From: Paenibacillaceae bacterium
GTDB taxonomy: Bacteria > Bacillota > Clostridia > Lachnospirales > Lachnospiraceae
NCBI GenBank assembly: GCA_015057705.1
Contig: SVDU01000001.1
Coordinates: 124,001-188,000 of the forward strand
Reading direction: 5' to 3'
Length of the DNA stretch: 64,000 nucleotides
Below, piece by piece: positions 15,634 through 23,209 of this stretch (within the stretch, counting starts at the first letter, position 1; each line of letters opens with the position of its first letter). Position numbers and translations under genes: made by a program. The notes under the pieces are model-generated. The model saw nothing but the letters and a program-made list of their open reading frames with translations. It did not search any database and had not been told where the DNA came from.

Positions 15634-15852
15634 CTAATTTGATAACGGAATATTGAAGGTTTGTACTTGTTCATCCAAAGTTATACCGACTTGATGCTCA
15701 GCCATATAATCTTGAACTTCTTTAATTTGTTCTTCAAAAAGAGTTTTTTCACTACTCGAAATATCTGTTGTTCCTGCAAAAGTTAATGCTGAACTATTTA
15801 ATAACATGATTACTGATAAAAGCATAGTAATAAGCTGTTTAAATCTTCTCAT
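15634..15852 (-). CDS. Small secreted peptide, unrecognised
   Basis: 72 residues from the ATG at 15852, which has GGGGGAAAA upstream. Residues 1-27 form a classical signal peptide (RRFK, hydrophobic core LITMLLSVIMLLNSSALTF, AFA-G cleavage). The mature 45 residues are acidic and helical (SEKTLFEEQIKEVQDYMAEH) and end VQTFNIPLSN. It may be a truncated remnant of a longer exported protein or a short signal or bacteriocin-like peptide; no immunity or export gene adjoins. It sits in unusually AT-rich DNA. Confidence 0.55.
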   Translation of the reverse strand: MRRFKQLITMLLSVIMLLNSSALTFAGTTDISSSEKTLFEEQIKEVQDYMAEHQVGITLDEQVQTFNIPLSN

Positions 15853-16199
15853 ATTTTTTTCCCCCATTATTTTTTTGTGGAATAATTCCGAACAGGCACG
15901 AAATATTCATTAATTTTTTGGCTATCTAATTGAAATAAAATTTAAACAATGGTATCACCTCTTTCTATAATTTGTTGTAATGACATTTTTTTATAACATA
16001 TAAATATAATATGTACAACCCAAGTGCCAAAATTATACATGTTTAACTCCAATATTTGCACTTAATCATAAAATTAACCTAAACCAAATTATATACAATT
16101 TTAAATTTCAAATTAATTTATTATTAAATAGAAAGCGAAGGCTACAAAAAAGTTTTTTTAAGTAATGGTTTTTTTATCATGTTTATCGTAGATTAATTG
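15853..16199. other. AT-rich intergenic region
   Basis: About 350 bases, visibly poorer in G+C than the surroundings, with many A and T runs and no plausible reading frame. The upstream part probably contains the promoter of the secreted peptide. The composition suggests acquired DNA or a decayed gene. Confidence 0.6.
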
Positions 16200-16245
16200 A
16201 AACCGCGTTATTCCTGTCTGATCATCATGAGGAGTAACGCGGTTT
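16200..16245. terminator. Stem-loop after cooS-like gene
   Basis: AAACCGCGTTATTCC and GGAGTAACGCGGTTT form a 15-bp stem with one mismatch around a 16-base loop, ten bases past the stop. The T tract is weak, but the stem is long. Confidence 0.75.
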
Positions 16246-16254
16246 AATTAATTA

Positions 16255-18165
16255 TTACATACCCATAGCTTTTCTTTTTTTCATGATGTGGCTTTCAATT
16301 TTTTCCGCCACTTCCACAGGATCATCTCCCAGAGCCACCTTGCCGCCTGTCAAACTTTCCACATCCTCTGTGAGCAGTTTCACAAGCCTTGGTGCACCAG
16401 TGATAAAGGGAGTCGGTGAAAGATGGGTGAAGGCACCGTAAGCAACGGCAAATATACCGTCTATGGTAGCTTTCTGTTCCATCCATTCCGGTGCCGTAAC
16501 AGCAATTGGAAGATCGGAGATATCTGCATCCAGATAGTCAGCCAGGGCTGTTACCAGCATGGAGATTCTTCCCGTATCCGTACAGGTTCCAAAACTTAAT
16601 ACCGGTGGGATTTTCAGAGCACTGCAAACTGCTTTTAGTCCATCGCCTGCCTGGTTTATGGCATCTAGATTGCACATACCGGCCACCTCTAAACCGTGAT
16701 TTCCACAGCCGCCGGCGACAACCAGAATATCTCTTTTAATCAGCTGTTTTGCCAGGTTTACAGTATTCCAGTCCTGAGGACCGTTTCTTAAGGTTGAGCA
16801 GTTTGCCAGAGCTACAATTCCTTTAAGCTGTCCTTTTGCAATGACATCTACAAGATTTTGTAAATCATTTCCGATTGCATTCAGTACGGCTTCCGTTGAG
16901 AAGCCGGCAATTGCTTTCTGAACATGCCGGGGTACCATGGGTTTTATTTTACCATGTCTTTTTTTGAAATTCTCAATTGCAATATTAATGCATTTCTCCG
17001 CCATTTCTTCCGCTTTTTGAGGATAGTAAGGCATTTCATGCTCAGTTCCGGGGACGCCAATAATGGTGCTGACACTGACAAGGGCAACCTGGTATTTTTC
17101 TGCATATTGATCAATAGCAGGTGGAGAGCAGTTTTCCTCCATGACAAAGGCATCCACGGTACCGGTAGCCAGGAACGGTTCAATGGCCAGCCAGTTTCCC
17201 ATCAGTCCTACAAAAACTTCATCCATTTCAAATCTCTGGAGCAGTTCCTGTCCTGTTTCAATGGATCCTACGATGTGGATTCCTTTTGCACCGCACTGCT
17301 TTGCCAGATCCTGAAATTCCTTTGTTTTAGCTTTCATAAGGGCAGCAGCTCCGATCCAGGGCTGATGGCCGTTAAATGCAATGTTAACATAATCCGGATC
17401 CATAATACCCATATCCACATCAACTTCGTGAGGCTTTGGAGTTCCAAATAAAATGTCCTGGGTCATTTCAAGACCGATCTGGGCAGTATAGATGGTAGAT
17501 AACCCCAGCCGCAGTGCCTTTTTTGCAAGAGAGACATAGTCTCCATCCACATTGGTCAGGCAGCTTGCAATACTGTTTTGCACTTCATGTTCAATTCCGG
17601 AAGGATAAATGTTTAGATCATGCCATATTTTTTTTCGTTTTTTCGGAGCAAATGCCTCCACCATGATGCTGTGCTGATCCGGATTTACTTTCATTTCCCG
17701 ATCTAACAGCTCCGCAAGACAGGTTGCCATCTCATTGATGGACTGACTGGTGTCAATTCCTGTTTTCTCGCACATCCATTTTAGTTTTTCCGTATCAGTG
17801 ATCTGGAAGGTTGTATTACCTTTTCCTGTTTCTTTCAGAGTCCGAAATGCTTCATAGGCATGATGGGCATAAGTAGCAGCTCCCATGATGTTTCTCATAA
17901 GGAGATTTCTCATCGCCATGGCGTCGGGCCCGATTCCGCAGGCGCCCTTTTCAGGACCTTTCTGTTCGTTAATCCGGCAGGGACCGTTGGTGCATAGCTG
18001 ACAGCTCAAACCCTGGAGACAAAATTTGCACCGTATCTTTTCCTGCTCATCAAATCTTGAGAATACGCTGGATAAACCGTCATCTCTGATCCTTACCAGC
18101 ATTTCTTCAACTGAATCGTGATAACTGACACGATCCTTTGGTTTTTCTAAAACTGCTTCTGACAT
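16255..18165 (-). CDS. cooS: CooS-family (CODH/hybrid-cluster-like) iron-sulfur enzyme
   Basis: 636 residues from the ATG at 18165 (GGAGGTCACT upstream). Full-length CooS family: B-cluster cysteines C55, C58, C63, C76; D-cluster pair C46-X2-C49 instead of the usual CX7C; C-cluster ligands His267 (NGHQPW), C345 (EENC), C455 (ANCS), C486 (GGCGNHG), C527 (FGTC). The position of CODH Cys295 (usually CC-TGNE) reads S300-I-E302-T-G-Q-E, so the ligand is Glu or missing. Hybrid-cluster proteins use Glu there. No CooF, CooC or ACS genes adjoin. It may not be a CO oxidiser; hydroxylamine or another redox reaction is possible. It is also annotated simply as CODH. Confidence 0.85.
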   Translation of the reverse strand: MSEAVLEKPKDRVSYHDSVEEMLVRIRDDGLSSVFSRFDEQEKIRCKFCLQGLSCQLCTNGPCRINEQKGPEKGACGIGPDAMAMRNLLMRNIMGAATYAHHAYEAFRTLKETGKGNTTFQITDTEKLKWMCEKTGIDTSQSINEMATCLAELLDREMKVNPDQHSIMVEAFAPKKRKKIWHDLNIYPSGIEHEVQNSIASCLTNVDGDYVSLAKKALRLGLSTIYTAQIGLEMTQDILFGTPKPHEVDVDMGIMDPDYVNIAFNGHQPWIGAAALMKAKTKEFQDLAKQCGAKGIHIVGSIETGQELLQRFEMDEVFVGLMGNWLAIEPFLATGTVDAFVMEENCSPPAIDQYAEKYQVALVSVSTIIGVPGTEHEMPYYPQKAEEMAEKCINIAIENFKKRHGKIKPMVPRHVQKAIAGFSTEAVLNAIGNDLQNLVDVIAKGQLKGIVALANCSTLRNGPQDWNTVNLAKQLIKRDILVVAGGCGNHGLEVAGMCNLDAINQAGDGLKAVCSALKIPPVLSFGTCTDTGRISMLVTALADYLDADISDLPIAVTAPEWMEQKATIDGIFAVAYGAFTHLSPTPFITGAPRLVKLLTEDVESLTGGKVALGDDPVEVAEKIESHIMKKRKAMGM

Positions 18166-18231
18166 AGTGACCTCCATTCTTTTAATCAAGGGTAGTATGT
18201 CAGCTTTTGGAAAAATCAATTCAGTCTTCAG

Positions 18232-18768
18232 TTATTTATTATTCCATTCTTTCTTTAAAACAGCATACTGATATGTGTTTTCATAAAGCGGTGTTCCGTC
18301 GGGATTGTTTACAAATGAAATAAATTCAATAAATAAACCCTCCCGCCTCATTCCAAGGCGTTCACAAAGTTTCTGGGAGGGGAGATTATCATCTTCTGCG
18401 TAGGCATAGATTCTTCTTGCATCATTTTCAAAAAGATTGTTAATAACGGCCTCGGCTGCTTCCTTTGCATAACCTTTTCTGCCATATTTCAGATTGAAAT
18501 TCCAACCGACGCTGTATGTGTCCGGATGTTCTTTCATTGTAAATATTTCTCCAATGATAAAATCCGTGTCACGCAGACATACGGCGTAGCAGTCTCCATG
18601 ACCATCTCCATTTTGTTTTTCTTTTACTTTTTTTACGGCTTCTTCATAAGAGTTTACTTTTTCACTGTAAAAGCAATGTACGGGCGGTGCAGCAAGATAT
18701 TCGTATAAACCAGCCGCGTCCTTTTCTTCAAAGTTTCGGATAATCAGTCTGTCTGTTTCTATATGCAT
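18232..18768 (-). CDS. GNAT acetyltransferase, RimJ/RimL type
   Basis: 178 residues. ETDRLIIRNFEEKDA at the start, a GWNFNLKYGRKGYAKEA segment (motif A, acetyl-CoA pyrophosphate loop) and NLPSQKLCERLGMRREG in the C-terminal half are typical of the ribosomal-protein-alanine acetyltransferase branch, whose members acetylate protein N-termini, antibiotics or small amines. GGAGGACAAAAGAA precedes the ATG. It is followed after 66 bases by the cooS-like gene; no functional link is apparent. Confidence 0.9.
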   Translation of the reverse strand: MHIETDRLIIRNFEEKDAAGLYEYLAAPPVHCFYSEKVNSYEEAVKKVKEKQNGDGHGDCYAVCLRDTDFIIGEIFTMKEHPDTYSVGWNFNLKYGRKGYAKEAAEAVINNLFENDARRIYAYAEDDNLPSQKLCERLGMRREGLFIEFISFVNNPDGTPLYENTYQYAVLKKEWNNK

Positions 18769-18802
18769 TTCTTTTGTCCTCCGTTATTTTATATTCAGTC
18801 AG

Positions 18803-18840
18803 AAAAAAATGGGACAAGATCTTTTTAGATCTTATCCCAC
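18803..18840 (-). terminator. Terminator of XRE-membrane protein unit
   Basis: TGGGATAAGATCT and AGATCTTGTCCCA (minus strand) form a 13-bp stem with an AAAA loop, followed by seven T. Confidence 0.9.
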
Positions 18841-18932
18841 TTAAATAATCATGTTGATTATAAGTCCTCTGACAAGTAAACTTACATGGAAAGTTTATCA
18901 TGAAAAAGACAAAAAGTCTTGTATTTTCTATT

Positions 18933-19364
18933 TTACATCTCTTTATCGTATTTCATTCGGTAGTAAATTCCATACCCGTGTACAAACAGGTAAACAAAAA
19001 CCAGAAGCAAAACAGCTGTAATATCAATTCTCATTAAAGCAAAAGAAACCATCAGAGCACCAAATACAAAGGTCATCATATCATATGCTTTTGCTTTTGC
19101 ACGATTGGCGATTGCCATATTACGTTCATCATTTTTTTCAATCTCAAGTCTCTTTTTAAGATCTGGATCGTTTTTCGTTGCCTTATCTGAGAGAATATTT
19201 CCCATACCATGGCCAAAAATCCCACAGCCAAAGCCAACAAATATATAAGGCAAAGTCAGCAGGATCCCCTTGGGATCAGGCAATGTTTTAACCAGATACA
19301 AACCAGCTGCCAGCAAAATAATTCCAATTGAAGCAACAATGTAATCTGTTTTTGCTTTATTCAC
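18933..19364 (-). CDS. Four-TM membrane protein paired with XRE regulator
   Basis: 143 residues. Hydrophobic spans lie at about 8-26, 35-55, 92-112 and 116-135, with a charged cytoplasmic loop between the pairs (KKRLEIEKNDERNMAIANRA). The arrangement and the conserved DERN motif resemble DUF2178-like proteins that recur beside small XRE repressors. Its start overlaps the regulator's stop by four bases (ATGA), so translation is coupled. Function unknown; a membrane stress or toxin-like role is only a guess. Confidence 0.75.
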   Translation of the reverse strand: MNKAKTDYIVASIGIILLAAGLYLVKTLPDPKGILLTLPYIFVGFGCGIFGHGMGNILSDKATKNDPDLKKRLEIEKNDERNMAIANRAKAKAYDMMTFVFGALMVSFALMRIDITAVLLLVFVYLFVHGYGIYYRMKYDKEM

Positions 19365-19564
19365 TTTGTTTCCTCCTCATAAATAAATATTTCTTCAATA
19401 GTCATGCTAAAATAACGTGCAATTTTAAACGCTAATATAATCGAAGGATTATATCGTCCATTTTCAAGTGATCCGATAGTCTGTCTTGAAACTTCAAGAG
19501 CAGTTGCTAAATCGTCCTGTTTGATGCCACGCAGTTTTCGTATTTCCTCTAAGCGGTTTTTCAA
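19361..19564 (-). CDS. Small XRE-family repressor (TTG start)
   Basis: 67 residues, LKNRLEEIRKLRGIKQDDLA then EVSRQTIGSLENGRYNPS, a compact Cro/C1 helix-turn-helix with no effector domain. The TTG at 19564 is chosen because GAAAGGA lies eight bases before it, and a longer reading frame would run through the promoter. An 8-bp-arm palindrome just after the -10 suggests autorepression. It is translationally coupled to the four-TM membrane protein downstream, a frequent Firmicute pair. Confidence 0.88.
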   Translation of the reverse strand: MKNRLEEIRKLRGIKQDDLATALEVSRQTIGSLENGRYNPSIILAFKIARYFSMTIEEIFIYEEETK

Positions 19565-19581
19565 AACATTAATCCTTTCAT

Positions 19582-19636
19582 ATGGAAAGTATGCTTTCCA
19601 TTGACTTATATTATCACTTGTGAAAAAGAATGTCAA
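19582..19636 (-). promoter_or_regulatory. Promoter and XRE operator
   Basis: Minus strand TTGACA (19631-19636) and TAATAT (19608-19613), 17-base spacer. Downstream, ATGGAAAG-TATG-CTTTCCAT (19582-19601) is a perfect 8-bp inverted repeat, and a further half-site CTTTCCAT lies at 19642-19649 just upstream of the -35. Probably bound by the XRE protein itself. Confidence 0.75.
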
Positions 19637-19845
19637 GTGAGCTTTCCATATAGGATAGATGTTGTTGTTCTTTTTCGGCCAGTAACATATGCCCGCATCA
19701 AGTGCACGAGGTTTATCCAGATGAAAATCGGCATACCGTTAATACCAGCATTGCCGTAATCCTTTTGGAATGTCGGCTCTTGGATCAAAGGCTGGACAAA
19801 CCTGCTTTGGCCATACATTTCCGTCAGTATTTTCTTAATTCAAAT

Positions 19846-20703
19846 TCATTTTACATATTCTTGGAAGAATGGTGGAATTTTTCCATTTGGCTTCTCATCA
19901 GAATTACCGTTTGTTGATAAACTTTTCTTCACATCGTATCCACCTGGGATAATTACATAGTGAAGTAAACGGAAATTAATCGCATGGTTTGGACAGGAAT
20001 AAACACACCTGAGGCAAGCACTACAGGAAGTATGAAATTTCACCTTTCCCTTTTCTATAGAGATGTTCTCAGCAGGACATTGCCTGGCACAAAGTCCACA
20101 TGAAGTGCAGGATTTATCAATTACAGCATCTTTCCCTAATAATAACAATATTTTTGAAGAAAATGCCGCAATGACTCCCATTTTGATCCGAAGTGCTATT
20201 CCTGTCTGATAGAAGTGCCTTTCCACTCGTTCAATTGCTTCACACATTTGAGAGATTTTTCGTATTGTTGCCATATACAGCTGCTTCATAATCACATCGT
20301 CATATTTCATAATCCAGTTACTTCCAATAGAAAACAGCTCCTCATAACAGACATCATAGTGCTTGCTTTTCAGTATTCTTATTAGTTCTTTTGAAACGTT
20401 ATAATTTGATGAGACCACCCCTCCTGCAGTCCTGAAAATAAATACTTTTCTGCCATCTGACGTTGCCGGCAATGCCCTTGCGAAACTGCGCACTACTCCC
20501 GGAATACCATATCCAATGACCTGACTTCCTAATCCAATCAGATCATATTGATTTATATCCAATTGAACTCTTTTCTGGTTTACATCCTCCATGCGGATTA
20601 ATTCGATTTCCCATCCAAGGTCGGTAAATGATTGAATTACATGTTTGGCTGCTATTTCCGTATTCCCAGTCCCTGAAAAGTAAAGTACTAAAAGTTTTTT
20701 CAT
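19846..20703 (-). CDS. EFR1-type flavodoxin/4Fe-4S ferredoxin fusion
   Basis: 285 residues. An N-terminal flavodoxin domain (LYFSGTGNTE binds FMN phosphate, about 1-160) is joined to two 4Fe-4S motifs (CTSCGLCARQC about residue 200 and CSACLRCVYSC about residue 225). Proteins of this layout shuttle electrons between flavin and iron-sulfur partners in anaerobes. No signal peptide is seen. It is transcribed divergently from a TetR regulator, and two tandem operators lie between them, so it is the likely target of that regulator. Confidence 0.9.
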   Translation of the reverse strand: MKKLLVLYFSGTGNTEIAAKHVIQSFTDLGWEIELIRMEDVNQKRVQLDINQYDLIGLGSQVIGYGIPGVVRSFARALPATSDGRKVFIFRTAGGVVSSNYNVSKELIRILKSKHYDVCYEELFSIGSNWIMKYDDVIMKQLYMATIRKISQMCEAIERVERHFYQTGIALRIKMGVIAAFSSKILLLLGKDAVIDKSCTSCGLCARQCPAENISIEKGKVKFHTSCSACLRCVYSCPNHAINFRLLHYVIIPGGYDVKKSLSTNGNSDEKPNGKIPPFFQEYVK

Positions 20704-20775
20704 TTTATTATCGGCTCCTTAAATATTATCCTGATCCATTTTCTGTTAATATTTCACTCTTTTCCTCCTTTTCAC

Positions 20776-20863
20776 TTGACAAATATGTACTTTTTGATAT
20801 CATTAAGTATACCGCTAGTACATTTGTATACTGATAGTATACTCAAGCGCTTGACTTTGTCAA
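20776..20863. promoter_or_regulatory. Divergent promoters with two tandem TetR operators
   Basis: Plus strand: TTGACA (20776-20781), 16 bases, TATCAT (20798-20803). Minus strand: TTGACA (20858-20863), 16 bases, TATACT (20836-20841). GTATACTGATAGTATAC at 20826-20842 is a perfect palindrome; a related 17-mer GTATACCGCTAGTACAT lies at 20807-20823, 19 bases earlier. The palindrome covers the minus -10. TCAAGCGCTTGA at 20843-20854 is another perfect dyad in the minus spacer. Confidence 0.75.
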
Positions 20864-20883
20864 TACAAAAAGGAGAATTATAT

Positions 20884-21546
20884 ATGAATTTTTCAAAACG
20901 GGAGAGAGAACAGCAGGAAAACGAAAATTTAATTATTGAAACTGCCATAAAATTGTTTTGTGAAAATAGTTATGAAAATATTACCATGAATATGATTGCA
21001 GAAAAGTCAGAGTTTACGAAACGTACCGTATATCGATATTTCAATTCTAAGGAAGATTTATTTTTTGCAACAGCATTCAGGGGACATCAGTATCTTTATG
21101 AAATGCTATCTGAAGCAATTCAGCAAGGAAATACCGGTTATGAAAAGGTCCGTCTTACTTACTGTGCATATTACAAATTTATAACTAAGCATCCTGACCT
21201 GGCAAAGCTTATAAACCAGCGCAGATATTTTAATTCTGATAATTTAGAAGAAAGTTCTCCTAATTATCGTAAATTTGTTGAGATTGATCAACTTATATTT
21301 GAAAGTCTCCGGAAGATTTTTGTAAAAGGGCAAGCGGATGGCAGCATTCGCTCCGATCTTGATGTCGACCAGTTTTCCTGCTCAACCATTTACATTGCAG
21401 TTGGATTCTTTCAATTAGTCTCTTTTACTGGTGATACCTATCCGAAACACTTTGGATATGAAAAGGATTCTTTCATTCAATTCAGCATAGAACGATTACT
21501 GGAGTTAATAAAGGCAGAAGATAAGCAGCGGATAATGTCAGAATAA
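20884..21546 (+). CDS. TetR-family transcriptional regulator
   Basis: 220 residues from the ATG at 20884 (AAAAAGGAGAA upstream; a longer frame runs into the promoter). The N-terminal helix-turn-helix (ENITMNMIAEKSEFTKRTVY RYFNSKEDLF split across 40-70) is of the standard TetR type. The remainder is a helical ligand and dimer domain of unknown specificity. It is divergent from the EFR1-type electron-transfer protein and very likely represses that gene and itself through the two operators between them. Confidence 0.92.
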   Translation: MNFSKREREQQENENLIIETAIKLFCENSYENITMNMIAEKSEFTKRTVYRYFNSKEDLFFATAFRGHQYLYEMLSEAIQQGNTGYEKVRLTYCAYYKFITKHPDLAKLINQRRYFNSDNLEESSPNYRKFVEIDQLIFESLRKIFVKGQADGSIRSDLDVDQFSCSTIYIAVGFFQLVSFTGDTYPKHFGYEKDSFIQFSIERLLELIKAEDKQRIMSE

Positions 21547-21600
21547 ATGGAGTATAAAGGGGATTGCCATATCGTTGCAGAAATTTAAAATATGTTGAAT

Positions 21601-21633
21601 AAATTCGCCGCCCCAATGGCGGCGAATTTATTT
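21601..21633 (+). terminator. Terminator after TetR gene
   Basis: AAATTCGCCGCC and GGCGGCGAATTT form a perfect 12-bp stem with a CCAAT loop. Confidence 0.85.
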
Positions 21634-21657
21634 GACTTGTATAGTGGAGAAAGCTTT

Positions 21658-21793
21658 TTATCTATCCTCGTATCTCCTATGCATGTAATTTTCCTGTTCA
21701 TTCCGGGTGCGGTACCAATGCCTGGTTTTCTCTAATTCTTCTTCCGATGATGGGGTATAGGCTTCTTTATCATTGCATTCATGTTTGTTTCAT
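21658..21793 (-). pseudogene. Small charged ORF with apparent frameshift
   Basis: One frame on the minus strand encodes about 40 residues, reading ECNDKEAYTPSSEEELEKTR then HWYRTRNEQENY and MHRRYEDR before a TAA, with a protein-like, highly charged composition. That frame has no start codon. A GGAGG site followed by ATG AAA CAA ACA (21793) is one base out of frame. A one-base change would join them. It is either a decayed small gene, a programmed frameshift, or chance. Confidence 0.3.
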
Positions 21794-21827
21794 CCTCCAT
21801 CTTATTATAAAACACAATGATGCCAGC

Positions 21828-21877
21828 TTGACATCTATTACGTTTAGTGATATATTTTTATTACGGTAAACGTAATA
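21828..21877 (+). promoter_or_regulatory. Promoter with PadR-type inverted repeat
   Basis: TTGACA (21828-21833) and TATATT (21851-21856), 17-base spacer. TATTACGTTTA (21836-21846) and TAAACGTAATA (21867-21877) form a perfect 11-bp inverted repeat that encloses the -10. PadR proteins bind such ATAC/GTAT-like dyads; probably autorepression. Confidence 0.75.
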
Positions 21878-21889
21878 AAACGAGTAGGA

Positions 21890-22231
21890 GTGGTATATAT
21901 CAGAGATAATATAAAGGGTGGGGCATTGACGGAAACAACCTTCTTTGTTCTCTTGGCTGTATATAAGCCCAATCATGGTTATGGAATCATGCAGTTTATT
22001 GAAAAGGAGACCAACGGACGAGTTGTCTTAGGCGCGGGTACTTTATATGGGGCGATCAATACCCTTGTAAAGAAAGAATGGATTGCCCCTTTTAATGATG
22101 AATCGGATAACAAGAAAAAAGAATACCTTATAACACATATTGGGAAGCAGAAGGCAGAAGAAGAATTACAACGTATAGAGCAGATTTTGCAACTGGCATC
22201 AACAGTTATTAAGGGGGATGGAAATAAATGA
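21890..22231 (+). CDS. PadR-family regulator
   Basis: 113 residues. GGALTETTFFVLLAVYKPNH then GYGIMQFIEKET and VLGAGTLYGAINTLVKKEW are the classical PadR winged helix, with a short C-terminal dimerisation helix. The start is uncertain: GTG at 21890 gives the usual N-terminal length but overlaps the AGGAG; a TTG at 21926 has AAGGGTGG upstream. It ends with a four-base overlap onto a DUF2812 gene, a standard pair. Confidence 0.88.
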   Translation: MVYIRDNIKGGALTETTFFVLLAVYKPNHGYGIMQFIEKETNGRVVLGAGTLYGAINTLVKKEWIAPFNDESDNKKKEYLITHIGKQKAEEELQRIEQILQLASTVIKGDGNK

Positions 22232-22857
22232 GCAAAACAGTATTTCGATATTTTTTTGATTTTCTGAATGGACAGGAAAAGTGGTTAAACCGTATGGCCA
22301 AGGATGGTTACCGGCTAAAGAAATGTGGAAAACTAACCTATGTCTTTGATGAGTGCTCGCCAAATGAATATGAATATGCGGTAGAGTTTGTTGGAGATCA
22401 GGCTTATTCCAAAGCAAAAGACTATCGCAGGTATCTTGAAAATATGGGATTTCGTACTTTTACAAAAAATATATACCTCAATTTTTCCTATGGAAAAGTG
22501 TCGTGGAGGCCATATGCAAAAGGGATAGGGCAGATTACTACTTCACCCGGCGGGCTCAATAAGGAACTTTTGATTTTAGAGAAAAAACGAGATGGGGCGC
22601 CATTTGAATTGCATACAGATATACACGATAAACTAAACATCTATAAGACAGTCAGACGAGCATGCGCTTGGACAGTTCTTATGATCGCCTTGTTGGGTAT
22701 TATGACATTCATACCCAATGTAGTGTCGGTTTCTTTGCCTATGGCATGGTTCCTTAGAATTGCTTTATTAATCTTTTTCAGTCTGTTTTTTATCCCAACG
22801 GTAAAATATTCGTCATTAGTGAAGTACCTAAAAGAAGAAAGTAAAATTTTTGAATGA
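22228..22857 (+). CDS. DUF2812 membrane protein
   Basis: 209 residues. The N-terminal soluble domain FRYFFDFLNGQEKWLNRMAK with CGKLTYVFDECSPNEYEYAV is typical of DUF2812; two membrane spans (about 150-167 and 173-192) follow. These proteins are almost always encoded after a PadR regulator in Firmicutes and their function is unknown. It is translationally coupled to the PadR gene (ATGA). Presumably derepressed by an antimicrobial or envelope signal, which is inference from the PadR family. Confidence 0.85.
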   Translation: MSKTVFRYFFDFLNGQEKWLNRMAKDGYRLKKCGKLTYVFDECSPNEYEYAVEFVGDQAYSKAKDYRRYLENMGFRTFTKNIYLNFSYGKVSWRPYAKGIGQITTSPGGLNKELLILEKKRDGAPFELHTDIHDKLNIYKTVRRACAWTVLMIALLGIMTFIPNVVSVSLPMAWFLRIALLIFFSLFFIPTVKYSSLVKYLKEESKIFE

Positions 22858-22885
22858 GTGATGTATCGGTACCATACAAAGGCAT

Positions 22886-22924
22886 AAAAACCCCCGTGTA
22901 AACCATTGATTTACGCGGGGGGTT
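22886..22924. terminator. Terminator of tRNA-Ser gene
   Basis: On the minus strand AACCCCCCGCGTAAA pairs with TTTACACGGGGGTT and is followed by TTTA. It may also stop plus-strand transcription from the DUF2812 gene. Confidence 0.8.
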
Positions 22925-22929
22925 GTTAG

Positions 22930-23015
22930 CGGAAGCGGTGGGATTCGAACCCACGTGCCCTTGCGGACAACCGCATTTCGAGTGCGGCTCGTTATGACCA
23001 CTTCGATACGCTTCC
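22930..23015 (-). tRNA. tRNA-Ser(CGA)
   Basis: Read on the minus strand: acceptor GGAAGCG/CGCTTCC plus discriminator G, anticodon stem CCGCA/TGCGG with loop CTCGAAA (anticodon CGA, reads UCG), a long variable arm typical of class II tRNA, and a T arm with GGTTCGAATCC. The 3' CCA is not encoded. Confidence 0.95.
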
Positions 23016-23209
23016 ATTTGAAAACACAACGACACAATTATACACGATAATTAAAAATTTGGGTAGTCTTTTCCTTAAAAAAAATACACTTTTCCCGTAT
23101 AACCCTTCACTCAGTGGAAATAATAGAAATAAATAGATAAAATGCACATGATTGTAGCTTAAAAACTAAATTATTTAGTGAAAATCATGAATGAAGCGGT
23201 AGAAGAAAG

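Noticed and set aside
19633..19845. 61-residue minus-strand frame beside the XRE promoter
   Set aside because: It overlaps the XRE -35, has no good ribosome binding site and no recognisable protein pattern in any frame.
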